Shown here piece by piece: positions 8,473 through 17,571 of a stretch of DNA of 64,000 bases (within the stretch, counting starts at the first letter, position 1; every line of letters starts with the position of its first letter). The stretch comes from Promethearchaeota archaeon (lineage in GTDB: Archaea; Asgardarchaeota; Lokiarchaeia; Sigyniarchaeales; SOKP01): the NCBI GenBank assembly GCA_016839555.1, contig JAEOUA010000005.1:62001-126000 (forward strand), written 5' to 3'. A program made the position numbers and the translations under genes. The notes under the pieces are model-generated. The model did not search any database. It was not told the DNA's origin and saw nothing but the letters and a program-made list of their open reading frames with translations.

Positions 8473-8958
8473 TTAAATTTTTTTCCCTGAGTTATTAAAC
8501 CATTTTAATAGATTTTTACTTTTTTCTGGAAATAATTCTTTTAATACTTTTATTGCGGCATTTTTTACTTCTGAACTTTTATCAGAAATTACACATTCTT
8601 CAAGAATGGTAAAAATTGTATCATTTTTCAAATTTAATAGCTTTAACGCATGAATACAATTCACCTTATTTTCTATATTTTCATTATTTTCAAGAAAAAA
8701 TTTTAATAAGTCAATAGTTTTTTCTGCTGTGAATTCTTTTATCGTGAAATAATGATAAATATCAGCAACCGTTAAATCCTTCTCCATAAATTCGATGGTA
8801 TCTTCATATAAAAGATCCTCAAGGGAATCAGAAACTAACACAAAAGAGCAGGAATGATTTTCTGGTAATCGATGTTCGCTACAAAAGCTTTTCCCACAAT
8901 ATTTACAATGAAAACTTAAGGTTTCGATTCTCTTCTCGCAGAAGGTGCATTTTTTCAT
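8473..8958 (-). CDS. AN1-type zinc-finger protein with helical C-terminus
   Basis: 161 residues. The first 37 form a complete AN1 zinc finger: C4, C7, C18, C21, C26, H29, H35, C37 with canonical spacing. The remainder (about 65-155) is a series of amphipathic helices that look like HEAT- or ARM-type repeats (KVNCIHALKLLNLKN, SEVKNAAIKVLKELFPEK). AN1 fingers in eukaryotes occur in ubiquitin- and stress-linked proteins; in archaea they are known but not well characterised. An AN1 finger joined to a helical repeat suggests a protein-interaction adaptor. Start ATG 8958 is right at the zinc finger, leaving no alternative. Confidence 0.85.
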   Translation of the reverse strand: MKKCTFCEKRIETLSFHCKYCGKSFCSEHRLPENHSCSFVLVSDSLEDLLYEDTIEFMEKDLTVADIYHYFTIKEFTAEKTIDLLKFFLENNENIENKVNCIHALKLLNLKNDTIFTILEECVISDKSSEVKNAAIKVLKELFPEKSKNLLKWFNNSGKKI

Positions 8959-9109
8959 TTTTTATTTTCGATTGTAAAAATTAAAAATATTTTTTATTAC
9001 TTTATATATTAAACTATAAAATTAGTATAATAAATTTTAAGAGGAATTTCTAATAAAGAAAGATATTTCTAAGGAGTAATTCTTCTTTAATAAAGATATA
9101 GGAAAAAAC

Positions 9110-10000
9110 ATGCAAAATGACCACAAAAAGAAACCTCGCAAATATGAAATCATCTCTTGTTCAAGAAGGACTGATATCCCCGCATTTCTAATGGATTGGG
9201 TAATAGAAAAAATAAATCAAGGGTTTGTTGATGTTGCCAATCCTTTTAATAAAAAGCAAATTACGAGAGTTTCATTGAGACCAGGGCATGTAAAATGTTG
9301 GTGCTGGTGGAGTAAGGATTTTTCTGATTGGATAAACTATTATAAATCAAATAAATCCTTATTTCAGGAATATGAAGGACATTATTTTCAATTTACTATT
9401 AATTCTCCCTCCGAATTAGAAAATCAAATAAAATCATCTTTAGATGAAAGATTAGACCAATTAAACTGGTTGATTGAAGAATTTGGCACACTAGCTGTAA
9501 ATTATCGATTCGATCCCATTATTCTATATAAAAAAAAGGGCTCTAATCAGATAAAAAGTAATTTGAACAAATTTGAATATATAATTAACCATGTATCAAA
9601 ATTCGGATTAAAAGAACTAATTTTCTCCTTTGCTACAATTTATCCTAAAGTTAAAAAGCGTATGGAAGCAAGGGGCTATATTCCCATTGATCCTCCAATA
9701 AAGAAAAAAAAAGAAATTTTACTAAAATTATTAAAAATTTGTAAGCTGAATCATTTGGAAATGAAGGCTTGTTGTCAACCAGATTTGCTCAAACTCCAAC
9801 TTCCAGGAGTTTCACAAGCCCATTGTATAGATGCTTATAAGATCCAAAAAATTGTGGGCATATTTATATCTAAAGAAAAAGATACTGGTCAGAGGGATGC
9901 ATGTGGCTGTCATAAATCAAAGGATATAGGAGGGTACCATGGAATTTTTCAATGTAAACATAATTGTAGCTATTGCTATGCAAATCCGAGAAAAAGCTAA
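9110..10000 (+). CDS. DUF1848 family protein
   Basis: 296 residues. The opening ISCSRRTDIPAF, the VSLRPGHVKCWCWWSK segment, NYRFDPII, and the C-terminal cysteine clusters RDACGC and CKHNCSYCYANP are hallmarks of the DUF1848 family. The last cluster (CxxxCxxC) has the spacing of a radical SAM iron-sulphur site, placed at the C-terminus rather than the N-terminus, so the family is thought to be radical-SAM-like in fold; its reaction is not established as far as I know. Start ATG 9110. It is convergent with the LDH2-type gene (34-base gap) and seems to be a single-gene unit. Confidence 0.85.
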   Translation: MQNDHKKKPRKYEIISCSRRTDIPAFLMDWVIEKINQGFVDVANPFNKKQITRVSLRPGHVKCWCWWSKDFSDWINYYKSNKSLFQEYEGHYFQFTINSPSELENQIKSSLDERLDQLNWLIEEFGTLAVNYRFDPIILYKKKGSNQIKSNLNKFEYIINHVSKFGLKELIFSFATIYPKVKKRMEARGYIPIDPPIKKKKEILLKLLKICKLNHLEMKACCQPDLLKLQLPGVSQAHCIDAYKIQKIVGIFISKEKDTGQRDACGCHKSKDIGGYHGIFQCKHNCSYCYANPRKS

Positions 10001-10033
10001 GATCTATAAAAAAACCCTCTATAGATTGAATAG

Positions 10034-11161
10034 TTAAAATGGAAAATGATAATTATCTAAATGCAATTCTTTTTTGATTTGCTTAATATCTTTTTGAATA
10101 CTTTCATTAATGGGAATTCCCATATTTTTTCGTTTTACTTGGGTAATATATTCTTTTTCGCCAGCTGTATATATCCGTTTTTTACCTGGTAACTTTTTAG
10201 ATGATCTTAAAGTCCTCATTATTATACCTGAAATAGTTTTAAATCTCTCAAGTGGGATAAAGTTCTTTATATTTATTGCTAAGAAGAAATGTCCCACTAT
10301 AAGTTTTTTCTTCCCCTTCTCAATTATTCCTTCCGTATCTTTTAAAAACACTCCATCTTGTAATGCGGAAGAGAGAATCTCTACAAAAGTAGAATATCCA
10401 TAACCCTTATATCCAGAAGGATTCGCGCAATTACCCCCAATTGGTAATAATGCTGCTTTTTTTCGCTTTAAATCGTTTAGTATTTTTTCTGGGTTTGTTT
10501 CTGATTTTCCTTGTTCATTTAATACGACTCCCTTTGGAATACGCTTATTTTTTCTTTTATACAGTTCAATTTTTCCCTTCTGAATTATTGATGTGGCACA
10601 ATCAAGCAAAAACGGGAAACTTTCATCTGTGGGCACACCAGCTGTTAATGGATTTGTTCCCAACATTGGTTCAGCACCATTAGTAGGAGGAACTGCTGGA
10701 GTCGCATTCGTTGTGGTTATACCAATACAACCTTCTTGTATAGCCATTTGAGAATAATAACCAGCAATGCCAAAATGAGTAGAGTTTCTTACAGCAACGG
10801 CTCCCATTCCATATTTTTTTGCCTTTTGAATGGCTAATTTCATCGCCTTATATGCGATTACATGCCCCAATCCACAATTTCCATCAATAACTGCCGTAGT
10901 TGGTGAATCCTTAATAAGATCAATTTTGGTTCGTGGATTATATATCCCTTTTTTGATTCTTTCATAATACATTTTCAATCGTTGTATTCCATGAGTCTCT
11001 ATTCCTTTTAAATCTGCTGTAATTAACACATCAGCAATAATCTGCGCATCTTCTTCTGGTACATTAAGCTTTATAAAGACATCCTCTAAAAATCCTCTTA
11101 ATTGCTGCTCACTTATATAAACTTCCTTCTCTTCAGTTTCTATTATTTGCATAAAAATCAT
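10034..11161 (-). CDS. LDH2-type malate/L-lactate/sulfolactate dehydrogenase
   Basis: 375 residues from ATG 11161; ATG 11152 is an equally good start. NAD(P)H-dependent 2-hydroxyacid dehydrogenase of the Ldh_2 family, unrelated in fold to classical MDH. Visible signatures are GIETHGIQRLKMYYERIK (about 54-71), DGNCGLGHVIAYKAM, the catalytic-His segment RNSTHFGIAGYY (about 125-136) and GTNPLTAGVPT. Reduction of oxaloacetate, pyruvate or sulfopyruvate cannot be distinguished by eye. A close paralogue lies at 21212-22321 on the same strand; both share the same C-terminal motifs (IYTAGEKEY). The two copies bracket the epimerase/redox/transport block. Confidence 0.88.
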   Translation of the reverse strand: MIFMQIIETEEKEVYISEQQLRGFLEDVFIKLNVPEEDAQIIADVLITADLKGIETHGIQRLKMYYERIKKGIYNPRTKIDLIKDSPTTAVIDGNCGLGHVIAYKAMKLAIQKAKKYGMGAVAVRNSTHFGIAGYYSQMAIQEGCIGITTTNATPAVPPTNGAEPMLGTNPLTAGVPTDESFPFLLDCATSIIQKGKIELYKRKNKRIPKGVVLNEQGKSETNPEKILNDLKRKKAALLPIGGNCANPSGYKGYGYSTFVEILSSALQDGVFLKDTEGIIEKGKKKLIVGHFFLAINIKNFIPLERFKTISGIIMRTLRSSKKLPGKKRIYTAGEKEYITQVKRKNMGIPINESIQKDIKQIKKELHLDNYHFPF

Positions 11162-11343
11162 TTATTTCATTATATTCGCCAACTATACTTTCTTTATAAT
11201 TTTATTAATTATTTAATAAAAATGATACTTTTAAGAAAATTTTCAGTAGTATTTTTTTGATTTTAATATTAAAATCAATTATTTTGTAAATTTCTAAAAA
11301 TCAAAATATTTCTTTTTTAGAAACAAAGAAGTAAACAATATCA

Positions 11344-11351
11344 TATATAAA
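11344..11351 (+). promoter_or_regulatory. TATA box for the epimerase gene
   Basis: TATATAAA is centred about 28 bases before ATG 11376, the spacing expected between an archaeal TATA box and a transcription start that coincides with the start codon. It argues for ATG 11376 and a leaderless message rather than the GTG at 11352, which overlaps the box. Confidence 0.55.
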
Positions 11352-11375
11352 GTGAAAAATATTTTTATATTAATA

Positions 11376-12923
11376 ATGGTTAAAGAAAAGGTTTTTTTAC
11401 CCGGAGCTAGTGGTTCGATGGGTTATGAAGCCTTCAAACAACTCTGGGAAAAAAGAGATAAGTATGATATTGTCTTACTTCAGCGCCCCTCCAAGAAAAA
11501 CAAAAAATTATTTAAGCCTTATGAAAAACAGTGTGGAATTAAATCAATTCCTGGAAGAGGTATTGTAGAAAAGAATGGATTTAAAATAGTTTGGGGAGAT
11601 GCTACTAATTATGAAGATATTGAAAATGCATGTGAGGGGATTGATTGGTGTTTATGTCCGATGGCATTCATATCCCCCGCAGCAGATCGCAATCCTAAAA
11701 TGGCAGAAGCAGTTAATACAACCGCAATTAAGTATATAATAAAAGCCATTGAAGCCCAACCAGGGGGAGCTAACCATATAAAATTTATTTATATAGGCAC
11801 TGTAGCAGAAACAGGAGATAGATTACCACCGATCCATCATGGAAGAATTGGTGACCCTTTGAAACCGAGTATATTTGATTTTTACGCTGTTACCAAGATT
11901 AAAGGGGAGAGGACAGTTTTGGAATCAAATTTAAGATATTGGGCATCCATACGTCAGACTTTTATTATGATTCCTGATGTATTATCACTCCAAGATCCTA
12001 TTATGTTTCATCAGCCTATTAATTCTTTTATGGAAAATAATACGTGGAGGGATGCTGGAAGAGGGTTAATAAATTGCTTAGACATTCCAGAAGATTCCAA
12101 TTTTTGGAGAAGGTGCTATAATATGGCTGGAGGCCCATCTTGTCGGATTACTTTCTATGATTATTTAAACAGAGTAATGGAAATAAATGGGCTGGGTAGT
12201 ATTACAGAAGTTGCAGAGAGAAAGTGGTTTGCTCTACGCAATTTTCATATGCAATATTATGAGGATAGCTATAAATTAAATGAATACATACATAATTGGG
12301 GGGATTCAATGGAAGATTTTTTCGAAATCATGAAGGAAAACCGACCATTCTCTTTAAAACTCATTTCATGGCTATGTAAAAAATCGAAACGCTTTCAAAA
12401 GATAGCAAAAAAGGCAACCTATAAACAACTGAAGGAATTAGCTATGGATAAAACGGGCACATTATATTGGTATAAAAAAAATTTAGATATGAGAATATCG
12501 GCATTTTATGGATCATATAAAAAATTTGAGTCAATTCCTGAGTGGGGGATTGATATGCCAACCATGCATCCAGAACCATCTTGGCATAAATTAAATCATG
12601 GATATGATGAAGATAAAGTAAGTCTAACTATTCAAGATTTAAAAAAGGCAGCAAAATTTAGAGGAGGAGAGTTAATAACAGAAGAATGGAATGGTAATAT
12701 GTATGAGAAAGTGAAATGGAAATGCGCATTTGGGCATGAATTTGAGTTTAAACCATATACAGTTCTTAAAGCAGGACATTGGTGTCCAGATTGCTTACCG
12801 CCACCATGGAATTACGATCAAGAAGCCAAAAAAAATCCTTTTTTCGCACAAGTATGGTATCCCAATCATAATAAGGATGAAGATAATTTCTATCCGGAAA
12901 ATTGCTATGAAGATATCCTCTAA
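11376..12923 (+). CDS. NAD(P)-dependent epimerase/dehydratase with zinc-binding tail
   Basis: About 515 residues. The N-terminal ~290 form an extended SDR domain: nucleotide motif LPGASGSMGY at the very start, and the catalytic YxxxK as YAVTK (about 180). After it come about 200 helical residues and then a treble-clef-like segment near the C-terminus: CAFGHEFEFK followed by HWCPDC, four ligands (C..H..C..C) suited to zinc. The Rossmann half acts on an NAD(P)-bound sugar or isoprenoid/alcohol substrate; the substrate is not evident. The zinc tail is an unusual addition for this family. It lies upstream of the flavoenzyme/reductase operon, in the same direction but with its own promoter. Confidence 0.8.
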   Translation: MVKEKVFLPGASGSMGYEAFKQLWEKRDKYDIVLLQRPSKKNKKLFKPYEKQCGIKSIPGRGIVEKNGFKIVWGDATNYEDIENACEGIDWCLCPMAFISPAADRNPKMAEAVNTTAIKYIIKAIEAQPGGANHIKFIYIGTVAETGDRLPPIHHGRIGDPLKPSIFDFYAVTKIKGERTVLESNLRYWASIRQTFIMIPDVLSLQDPIMFHQPINSFMENNTWRDAGRGLINCLDIPEDSNFWRRCYNMAGGPSCRITFYDYLNRVMEINGLGSITEVAERKWFALRNFHMQYYEDSYKLNEYIHNWGDSMEDFFEIMKENRPFSLKLISWLCKKSKRFQKIAKKATYKQLKELAMDKTGTLYWYKKNLDMRISAFYGSYKKFESIPEWGIDMPTMHPEPSWHKLNHGYDEDKVSLTIQDLKKAAKFRGGELITEEWNGNMYEKVKWKCAFGHEFEFKPYTVLKAGHWCPDCLPPPWNYDQEAKKNPFFAQVWYPNHNKDEDNFYPENCYEDIL

Positions 12924-13070
12924 AAATTTTTTCTTTGATTAAAGCTATTTCAAAATTTCTCATTTAGTCAAATTTTTTAATATTTAAAAGAGAAATAAGC
13001 AATTAAATAGAATATATAACTAAGTAAAAAGTAAAGTATTTTAGGATAAAAAATCGAATTATAACTTAAT

Positions 13071-13078
13071 TATTTAAA
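13071..13078 (+). promoter_or_regulatory. TATA box for the first flavoenzyme/reductase operon
   Basis: TATTTAAA is centred about 26 bases before GTG 13100, consistent with a leaderless transcript that begins at this GTG. No Shine-Dalgarno precedes the GTG, while the second gene of the operon has a strong one. Confidence 0.45.
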
Positions 13079-13099
13079 TTAAAAATTGAGATTTTAAAA

Positions 13100-14671
13100 G
13101 TGACTGAATTAGTAGAAGAACAAAAAATTAAGAATAAATATGATGCCATAGTCATTGGTTCTGGGAATGGAGGTTTAGCAGCCACCGCAAAATTAGCAAA
13201 AGAAGGAGTTAAAGTCTTACTTTTGGAGCAACATAATTTACCAGGTGGATTTGCCACTAGTTTTGTACGGGGGCGATTTGAATTTGAAGCTTCCTTACAT
13301 GAACTCGCGGATTATGGACCAAAATCCAATAGAGGAGGCATAAGAAAATTATTCGAGGATCAATTTAATTTGGATGCTGAATTTGTTTGTGTTCCAGAAG
13401 CCTACAAATTAATCTTGACCGACCCAGAAGAACATTTGGAAATAGCTCTACCGTTTGGTTTAGATGAGTATATTGAAACTATTGAAAAAGAAGTTCCAGG
13501 AAGTAGAGAATCAGTTAGAAATTTTTTTAATTTAGCAAAAGAAATACGAGCTGCATTTGGATACATTGCTTCTACTCAAGGTAAGCCCGATCAAGGTGTT
13601 TTAATGAAAGAATATACAAATTTCTTAAAAACAGCAGCATATTCTGTAAAAGAAGTCCAAGATGCGTTAGGGATTCCTGAAAAAGCAAGAAAAATCTTAA
13701 ATGCCTATTGGTGCTATTTAGGGCTCCCAGAAAACAGAATTAATTTTACATTATTTGCTTCAATGGTTCTTGTCTATATTGATAAGGGAGGCTGGATTCC
13801 TGTAAATCGCTCTCATGGCTTTACTACAGCACTAGACGCAAGAATTAGGGAATTTGGGGGTGATATTAATTATAATACAAAAGTAGAAAAAATTTTAGTA
13901 AAGGAGAGACAAGTAGTTGGAGTAGAAACCTCATATGGTGATAGAATTGAAACATCTCATATTGTCTGTAATGCTTCTCCTACATTAGCATATAATCAAT
14001 TGATATACCCTAAATCAGAGGTACCTGAATTTGCATTTAAAGAAGTAAACGCAAGAATCCATGGTTTAAGTGCCTTCTGTGTATATTTAGGGTTAGATGC
14101 AACAGTTGAGGAATTAGGATTAAAAGAATACAGTTATTTCATCATGGACGATATGGATACTGAAGCTGTATATGATTCTTGGAAAAAATTAGAAGCGCCA
14201 CGGGCGCAAGCTACGGTGGTTATAAATAATGCAATCCCTGACTGTTCGCCACCAGGCACCACTATGATGTATATCACCACTTTATTTAAACCAGACGCTT
14301 GGAAGGATGTTAAACCTGAAGACTATGTAAAAACAAAAAATCAAATTGCTGAAAAATTGATTGATCATTTTGAAGAAGCTACTGGAGCGCCAATTAAGGA
14401 ACATATTGAAGAAATAGAAGTTGTCACTCCCGAAACTTATGCCAGATATACGGGTACTTATAAAGGAATCATATACGGATATGAACCAGAATCTTGGGAT
14501 TCTTTAGTGCCGAGATTAATGAGTATGGGCAAGGATCAATATATAAAAGGATTGCGGTTTTGCGGAGGATTTGGCAGAAGGGTTCACGGTTACTCCAGCA
14601 GTTTAAATGATGGTTTTACGGTAGCATTATTGACTTTGCAAGATATTAAAAAGGGAGGTGCGGCGGAATAA
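13100..14671 (+). CDS. Phytoene-desaturase-like FAD-dependent oxidoreductase (copy 1)
   Basis: 523 residues from a GTG start supported by a TATA box 26 bases upstream. The N-terminal FAD-binding Rossmann motif is VIGSGNGGLAATAKLAKEG, followed by LEQHNLPGG and GRFEFEASLHEL, as in the CrtI/retinol-saturase superfamily; the C-terminal FCGGFGRRVHGYSSSLNDG is the second FAD-contact motif. These enzymes oxidise or reduce isoprenoid double bonds. The gene overlaps by one base the next one, which encodes a reductase with flavin, NAD(P) and 2Fe-2S domains, so electrons probably flow from NAD(P)H to the substrate, meaning saturation rather than desaturation (inference). A clear paralogue with the same partner is at 60621-62162. 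Confidence 0.85.
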   Translation: MTELVEEQKIKNKYDAIVIGSGNGGLAATAKLAKEGVKVLLLEQHNLPGGFATSFVRGRFEFEASLHELADYGPKSNRGGIRKLFEDQFNLDAEFVCVPEAYKLILTDPEEHLEIALPFGLDEYIETIEKEVPGSRESVRNFFNLAKEIRAAFGYIASTQGKPDQGVLMKEYTNFLKTAAYSVKEVQDALGIPEKARKILNAYWCYLGLPENRINFTLFASMVLVYIDKGGWIPVNRSHGFTTALDARIREFGGDINYNTKVEKILVKERQVVGVETSYGDRIETSHIVCNASPTLAYNQLIYPKSEVPEFAFKEVNARIHGLSAFCVYLGLDATVEELGLKEYSYFIMDDMDTEAVYDSWKKLEAPRAQATVVINNAIPDCSPPGTTMMYITTLFKPDAWKDVKPEDYVKTKNQIAEKLIDHFEEATGAPIKEHIEEIEVVTPETYARYTGTYKGIIYGYEPESWDSLVPRLMSMGKDQYIKGLRFCGGFGRRVHGYSSSLNDGFTVALLTLQDIKKGGAAE

Positions 14672-15918
14672 TGAATGACAAAGATTATGAAAAGATTGAT
14701 ATCACTATTAAAAGCAATACAAAGGATATTTTTGCGTTTACTAAATTGGTACCAGACAGAATAAAGCGAATTGAAAAGGCATCTAATGAACCTTTAACAG
14801 AGGATCCGATTAATGATCTTGCACAAAAACTCCATCCAATAAGGCAACATTTAAAAATTGATCAAATTATTGATAATACCAAATCTACAAAAACATTTAG
14901 GTTAATTTCAGATTTTGAGAGAGGAACAGAACAATTAGCCTATTTCCGTGCTGGACAATATTTAAGTTTAAAAGTAGAAATCAATGATGAATGGATTACC
15001 AGACCATATTCCATCTCTTCAAGTCCAAAGGAGTCGTTAGAGGGATTTTATGATATTACAATGAAAAAAGAAGAAGATGACGGCTTTTTAACCCCCTATA
15101 TATGGGAAAATTGGAAAGTTGGCACTAAAGTGATAAGCTCTGGTCCAGAAGGCTTTATGTATTATGAACCTTTAAGAGATAAAAAGCACATTTTAGGGTT
15201 GGCAGGGGGCTCAGGTATCACACCATTTAGATCCATAGCAAAAGCTATTGCTGAAGGTGAAATTGATGCCAAACTAACGCTTATGTATGGATGTAGCGAT
15301 GAAGATGATATAATCTTTTTCGATGAATTAAAACAATTAGAAAAAGAAAATCTAGATAAAATTAAAGTAGTAATAGTTCTAAGTTGTGAAGAAGTAACTT
15401 TAAAGGGCTGTGAAACGGGTTTTCTCACAGCGGAATTGATTGATAAATATGCTGATGTCTCTAACAGTTCACTCTTCATCTGCGGCCCCCAAATTATGTA
15501 TGAGTTCGTTGAAAAAGAATTGGAGAGATTTAATTTACCTCCCAAACAAATAAGGCGAGAAGCATTTGGAGAAATTAAAAATATTTCGGCATTTAGCGGA
15601 TTTCCTAAAGATAAAATTGATAAAAATTTCAAAATTACCGTTCATATTGGTGGAATGATAAAAGAAGTACCGGCAAAATCGACCGAATCCGTATTAGTGG
15701 CTCTAGAAAGGGCCAAATTAGCCCCACCCTCTAAATGCCGATCTGGTGAATGTGGATTCTGTCGATCCTTATTACTTGATGGTGATGCATATATATCTCC
15801 TATTTCTGATTGGAGAAGGGATGCAGATAAAAAATTTAATTATATTCATACTTGTAGCTCATATCCAATTAGCGATCTTGAATTAATAATTCCTAGAAAA
15901 CAACACAGAGATTTTTAA
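14671..15918 (+). CDS. Ferredoxin:NAD(P) reductase-type flavoprotein with C-terminal 2Fe-2S domain (copy 1)
   Basis: 415 residues. The ATG at 14671 overlaps the preceding stop (TAATG) and has GGGAGGTG 10 bases upstream, so translation is coupled. Order of domains: an N-terminal extension of about 65 residues, an FAD domain with RPYSISSSP (about 110-118), an NAD(P) domain with GGSGITPFRSI and FICGPQIMY, and a plant-type ferredoxin domain with CRSGECGFC (Cx4Cx2C) plus a fourth Cys near residue 400. This is the architecture of dioxygenase/monooxygenase reductases that pass electrons one at a time to a partner. The partner here is almost certainly the flavoenzyme encoded just upstream. Paralogue at 62156-63352. 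Confidence 0.88.
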   Translation: MNDKDYEKIDITIKSNTKDIFAFTKLVPDRIKRIEKASNEPLTEDPINDLAQKLHPIRQHLKIDQIIDNTKSTKTFRLISDFERGTEQLAYFRAGQYLSLKVEINDEWITRPYSISSSPKESLEGFYDITMKKEEDDGFLTPYIWENWKVGTKVISSGPEGFMYYEPLRDKKHILGLAGGSGITPFRSIAKAIAEGEIDAKLTLMYGCSDEDDIIFFDELKQLEKENLDKIKVVIVLSCEEVTLKGCETGFLTAELIDKYADVSNSSLFICGPQIMYEFVEKELERFNLPPKQIRREAFGEIKNISAFSGFPKDKIDKNFKITVHIGGMIKEVPAKSTESVLVALERAKLAPPSKCRSGECGFCRSLLLDGDAYISPISDWRRDADKKFNYIHTCSSYPISDLELIIPRKQHRDF

Positions 15919-16002
15919 CAATCAGTTAGACTTTTTAATTCAATTAATTTTTAGTTTTTTTTCCTTTTAGTTATATAGTGAAAACTTTTAGTATGATTTT
16001 TT

Positions 16003-17445
16003 ATGAACGAGAAATTAAAATTTGGGATAATAGCCCTTGGAGTTATAATATTTCAATCTATTGTGAAAATTCTGGGAGTAATTATTACCCGCAGTCTTAG
16101 CTTTCTTTCGGAATCTGTGGATACTTTAGTAGATATTTTTTTTGTATCTTTAACTTTATATTCTATATATATAAGTCAAAAACCTGCAGATTTTGAGCAT
16201 ATGTATGGTCATCAAAAAATTGATTCTATTGGAGGGATGGTCCAAGGTATTATTTTAGTAAATATCTATATGATTTTAATTTATAATGCTATCCAAACAA
16301 TACTTATTCGAACTAGTATCGTAGAAAATCCCACATTGGGATTACAATTATTAATTGTATCCATAATTGTCAATCTGATAATTTCACAGATTCTAATCTG
16401 GCAAGGAAAAAAAAAGAAAAGCCTTTCTCTTAAAATGCAAGGATTGAATTTATTTCAAGATTCTCTCAGAGCAATCATTATAATTGTAAATTTTGTAATA
16501 ATTGTATTTTTTGATATTTCCTCCTTAGACCCCTATTTTAGCATAATAATATCAATAGTCATAATAATAAGTGCTTTCAAATTAATTAAAGAAGGAATTA
16601 ATAATGTAATTGATATAAATCCTGTGAGTGCTATAGTGCTAAAAGAACTTCAAGATCAAATTTTAACATTACATCACGTCAATGGTGTTGATAACATGAG
16701 GATACGATCCTCTGGGAATAAATTATTTTTAGAAATTAATCTTGCGGTGGAAGATCATATTTCTGTTGCTCATGCAGATGAAATTTCAAAAGCAATACGA
16801 CCAATGATTAATAATTATTTTCTTAACTATGATGTTGAAACTATAATAGAAATGAATCCTTTAAGTAGTGAAATGTCTTTAGGAGACAAAATTATTAATC
16901 TTATTTATTCATTGAAAGCTGAATATCCCGAGATTTTAGAAATTACAGATTTAAATGTATTTCAAATGGAAAGAAAATATTTTATCTCTTTAGTAATAAT
17001 TGTGAATAATGATCTTACTTTAACGAATGCCCATGAAAAAATCACTGAATTTGAACAAGATTTACAAAAACAAATACCCTTAATTTCAAGAATTATATCC
17101 CATATCGAAGCTAAAGATGTAAAATTAAAATCTTCTTCAGTAGATATGATATATGAAAAAATAAGTTCAGATCAATTAAAGAATTGGGAAAAAAAGGTTG
17201 AAAATATTCTTAAAACAAAATCTTATGTAAAAGGTTATCATGGATTTGAATTTTGGGATCTATCTGATATTTGCATAATTGAAATTCATGTATTTTTTGA
17301 TGGAGATATAAATATCTCAACAATTCATAATTACACCTCTGAATTGGAAGATTTAATTAAACAAACTATTAAAATTGACACCTTAAAACAAGTAATTATA
17401 CATGCTGAGCCGTTAAAAGGAAGAAGTGACGGAAAAATGTTTTGA
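16003..17445 (+). CDS. Cation diffusion facilitator transporter with three C-terminal dimerisation-like domains
   Basis: 480 residues, versus about 300 for a typical CDF. Six membrane helices occupy about 1-200. The first metal half-site in helix 2 is D40xxxD44; the helix 5 half-site is N149xxxD153, with Asn in place of the usual His/Asp. The tail then shows three successive ZT-dimer-like units, at about 211-286, 292-372 and 385-472, each ending in a similar 'V-I-x-H-x-E' type strand (IIEMNP, ISHIEAKD, IIHAEPLK). The protein should export divalent metal (Mn, Fe or Zn) by proton antiport. A TATA-like TTATATAG at 15970-15977 lies about 30 bases before the ATG. The triplicated tail is unusual. 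Confidence 0.85.
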   Translation: MNEKLKFGIIALGVIIFQSIVKILGVIITRSLSFLSESVDTLVDIFFVSLTLYSIYISQKPADFEHMYGHQKIDSIGGMVQGIILVNIYMILIYNAIQTILIRTSIVENPTLGLQLLIVSIIVNLIISQILIWQGKKKKSLSLKMQGLNLFQDSLRAIIIIVNFVIIVFFDISSLDPYFSIIISIVIIISAFKLIKEGINNVIDINPVSAIVLKELQDQILTLHHVNGVDNMRIRSSGNKLFLEINLAVEDHISVAHADEISKAIRPMINNYFLNYDVETIIEMNPLSSEMSLGDKIINLIYSLKAEYPEILEITDLNVFQMERKYFISLVIIVNNDLTLTNAHEKITEFEQDLQKQIPLISRIISHIEAKDVKLKSSSVDMIYEKISSDQLKNWEKKVENILKTKSYVKGYHGFEFWDLSDICIIEIHVFFDGDINISTIHNYTSELEDLIKQTIKIDTLKQVIIHAEPLKGRSDGKMF

Positions 17446-17460
17446 ATTGTTTAGTAAATA

Positions 17461-17480
17461 TGAATAATTAGTATTATTCA
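17461..17480 (+). terminator. Hairpin after the CDF gene
   Basis: A perfect 8-base-pair stem (TGAATAAT/ATTATTCA) with a four-base loop lies 15 bases after the CDF stop, between two convergent genes, and is followed by AT-rich sequence. It may terminate or separate the two convergent transcripts. The stem is AT-only, so stability is low. Confidence 0.3.
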
Positions 17481-17571
17481 AATTTCTTAAGTTAAATATT
17501 TTTCAAAAATCTTAAATATATTTAATCTAAATGTGTTTTATAAGGAAATCTTGATGAAGGAATTATATTGC

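Noticed and set aside
15162..15632. A 156-codon open frame antisense to the first reductase
   Set aside because: It lies fully inside the reductase gene, has no family resemblance and its composition is that of a reverse-strand shadow.
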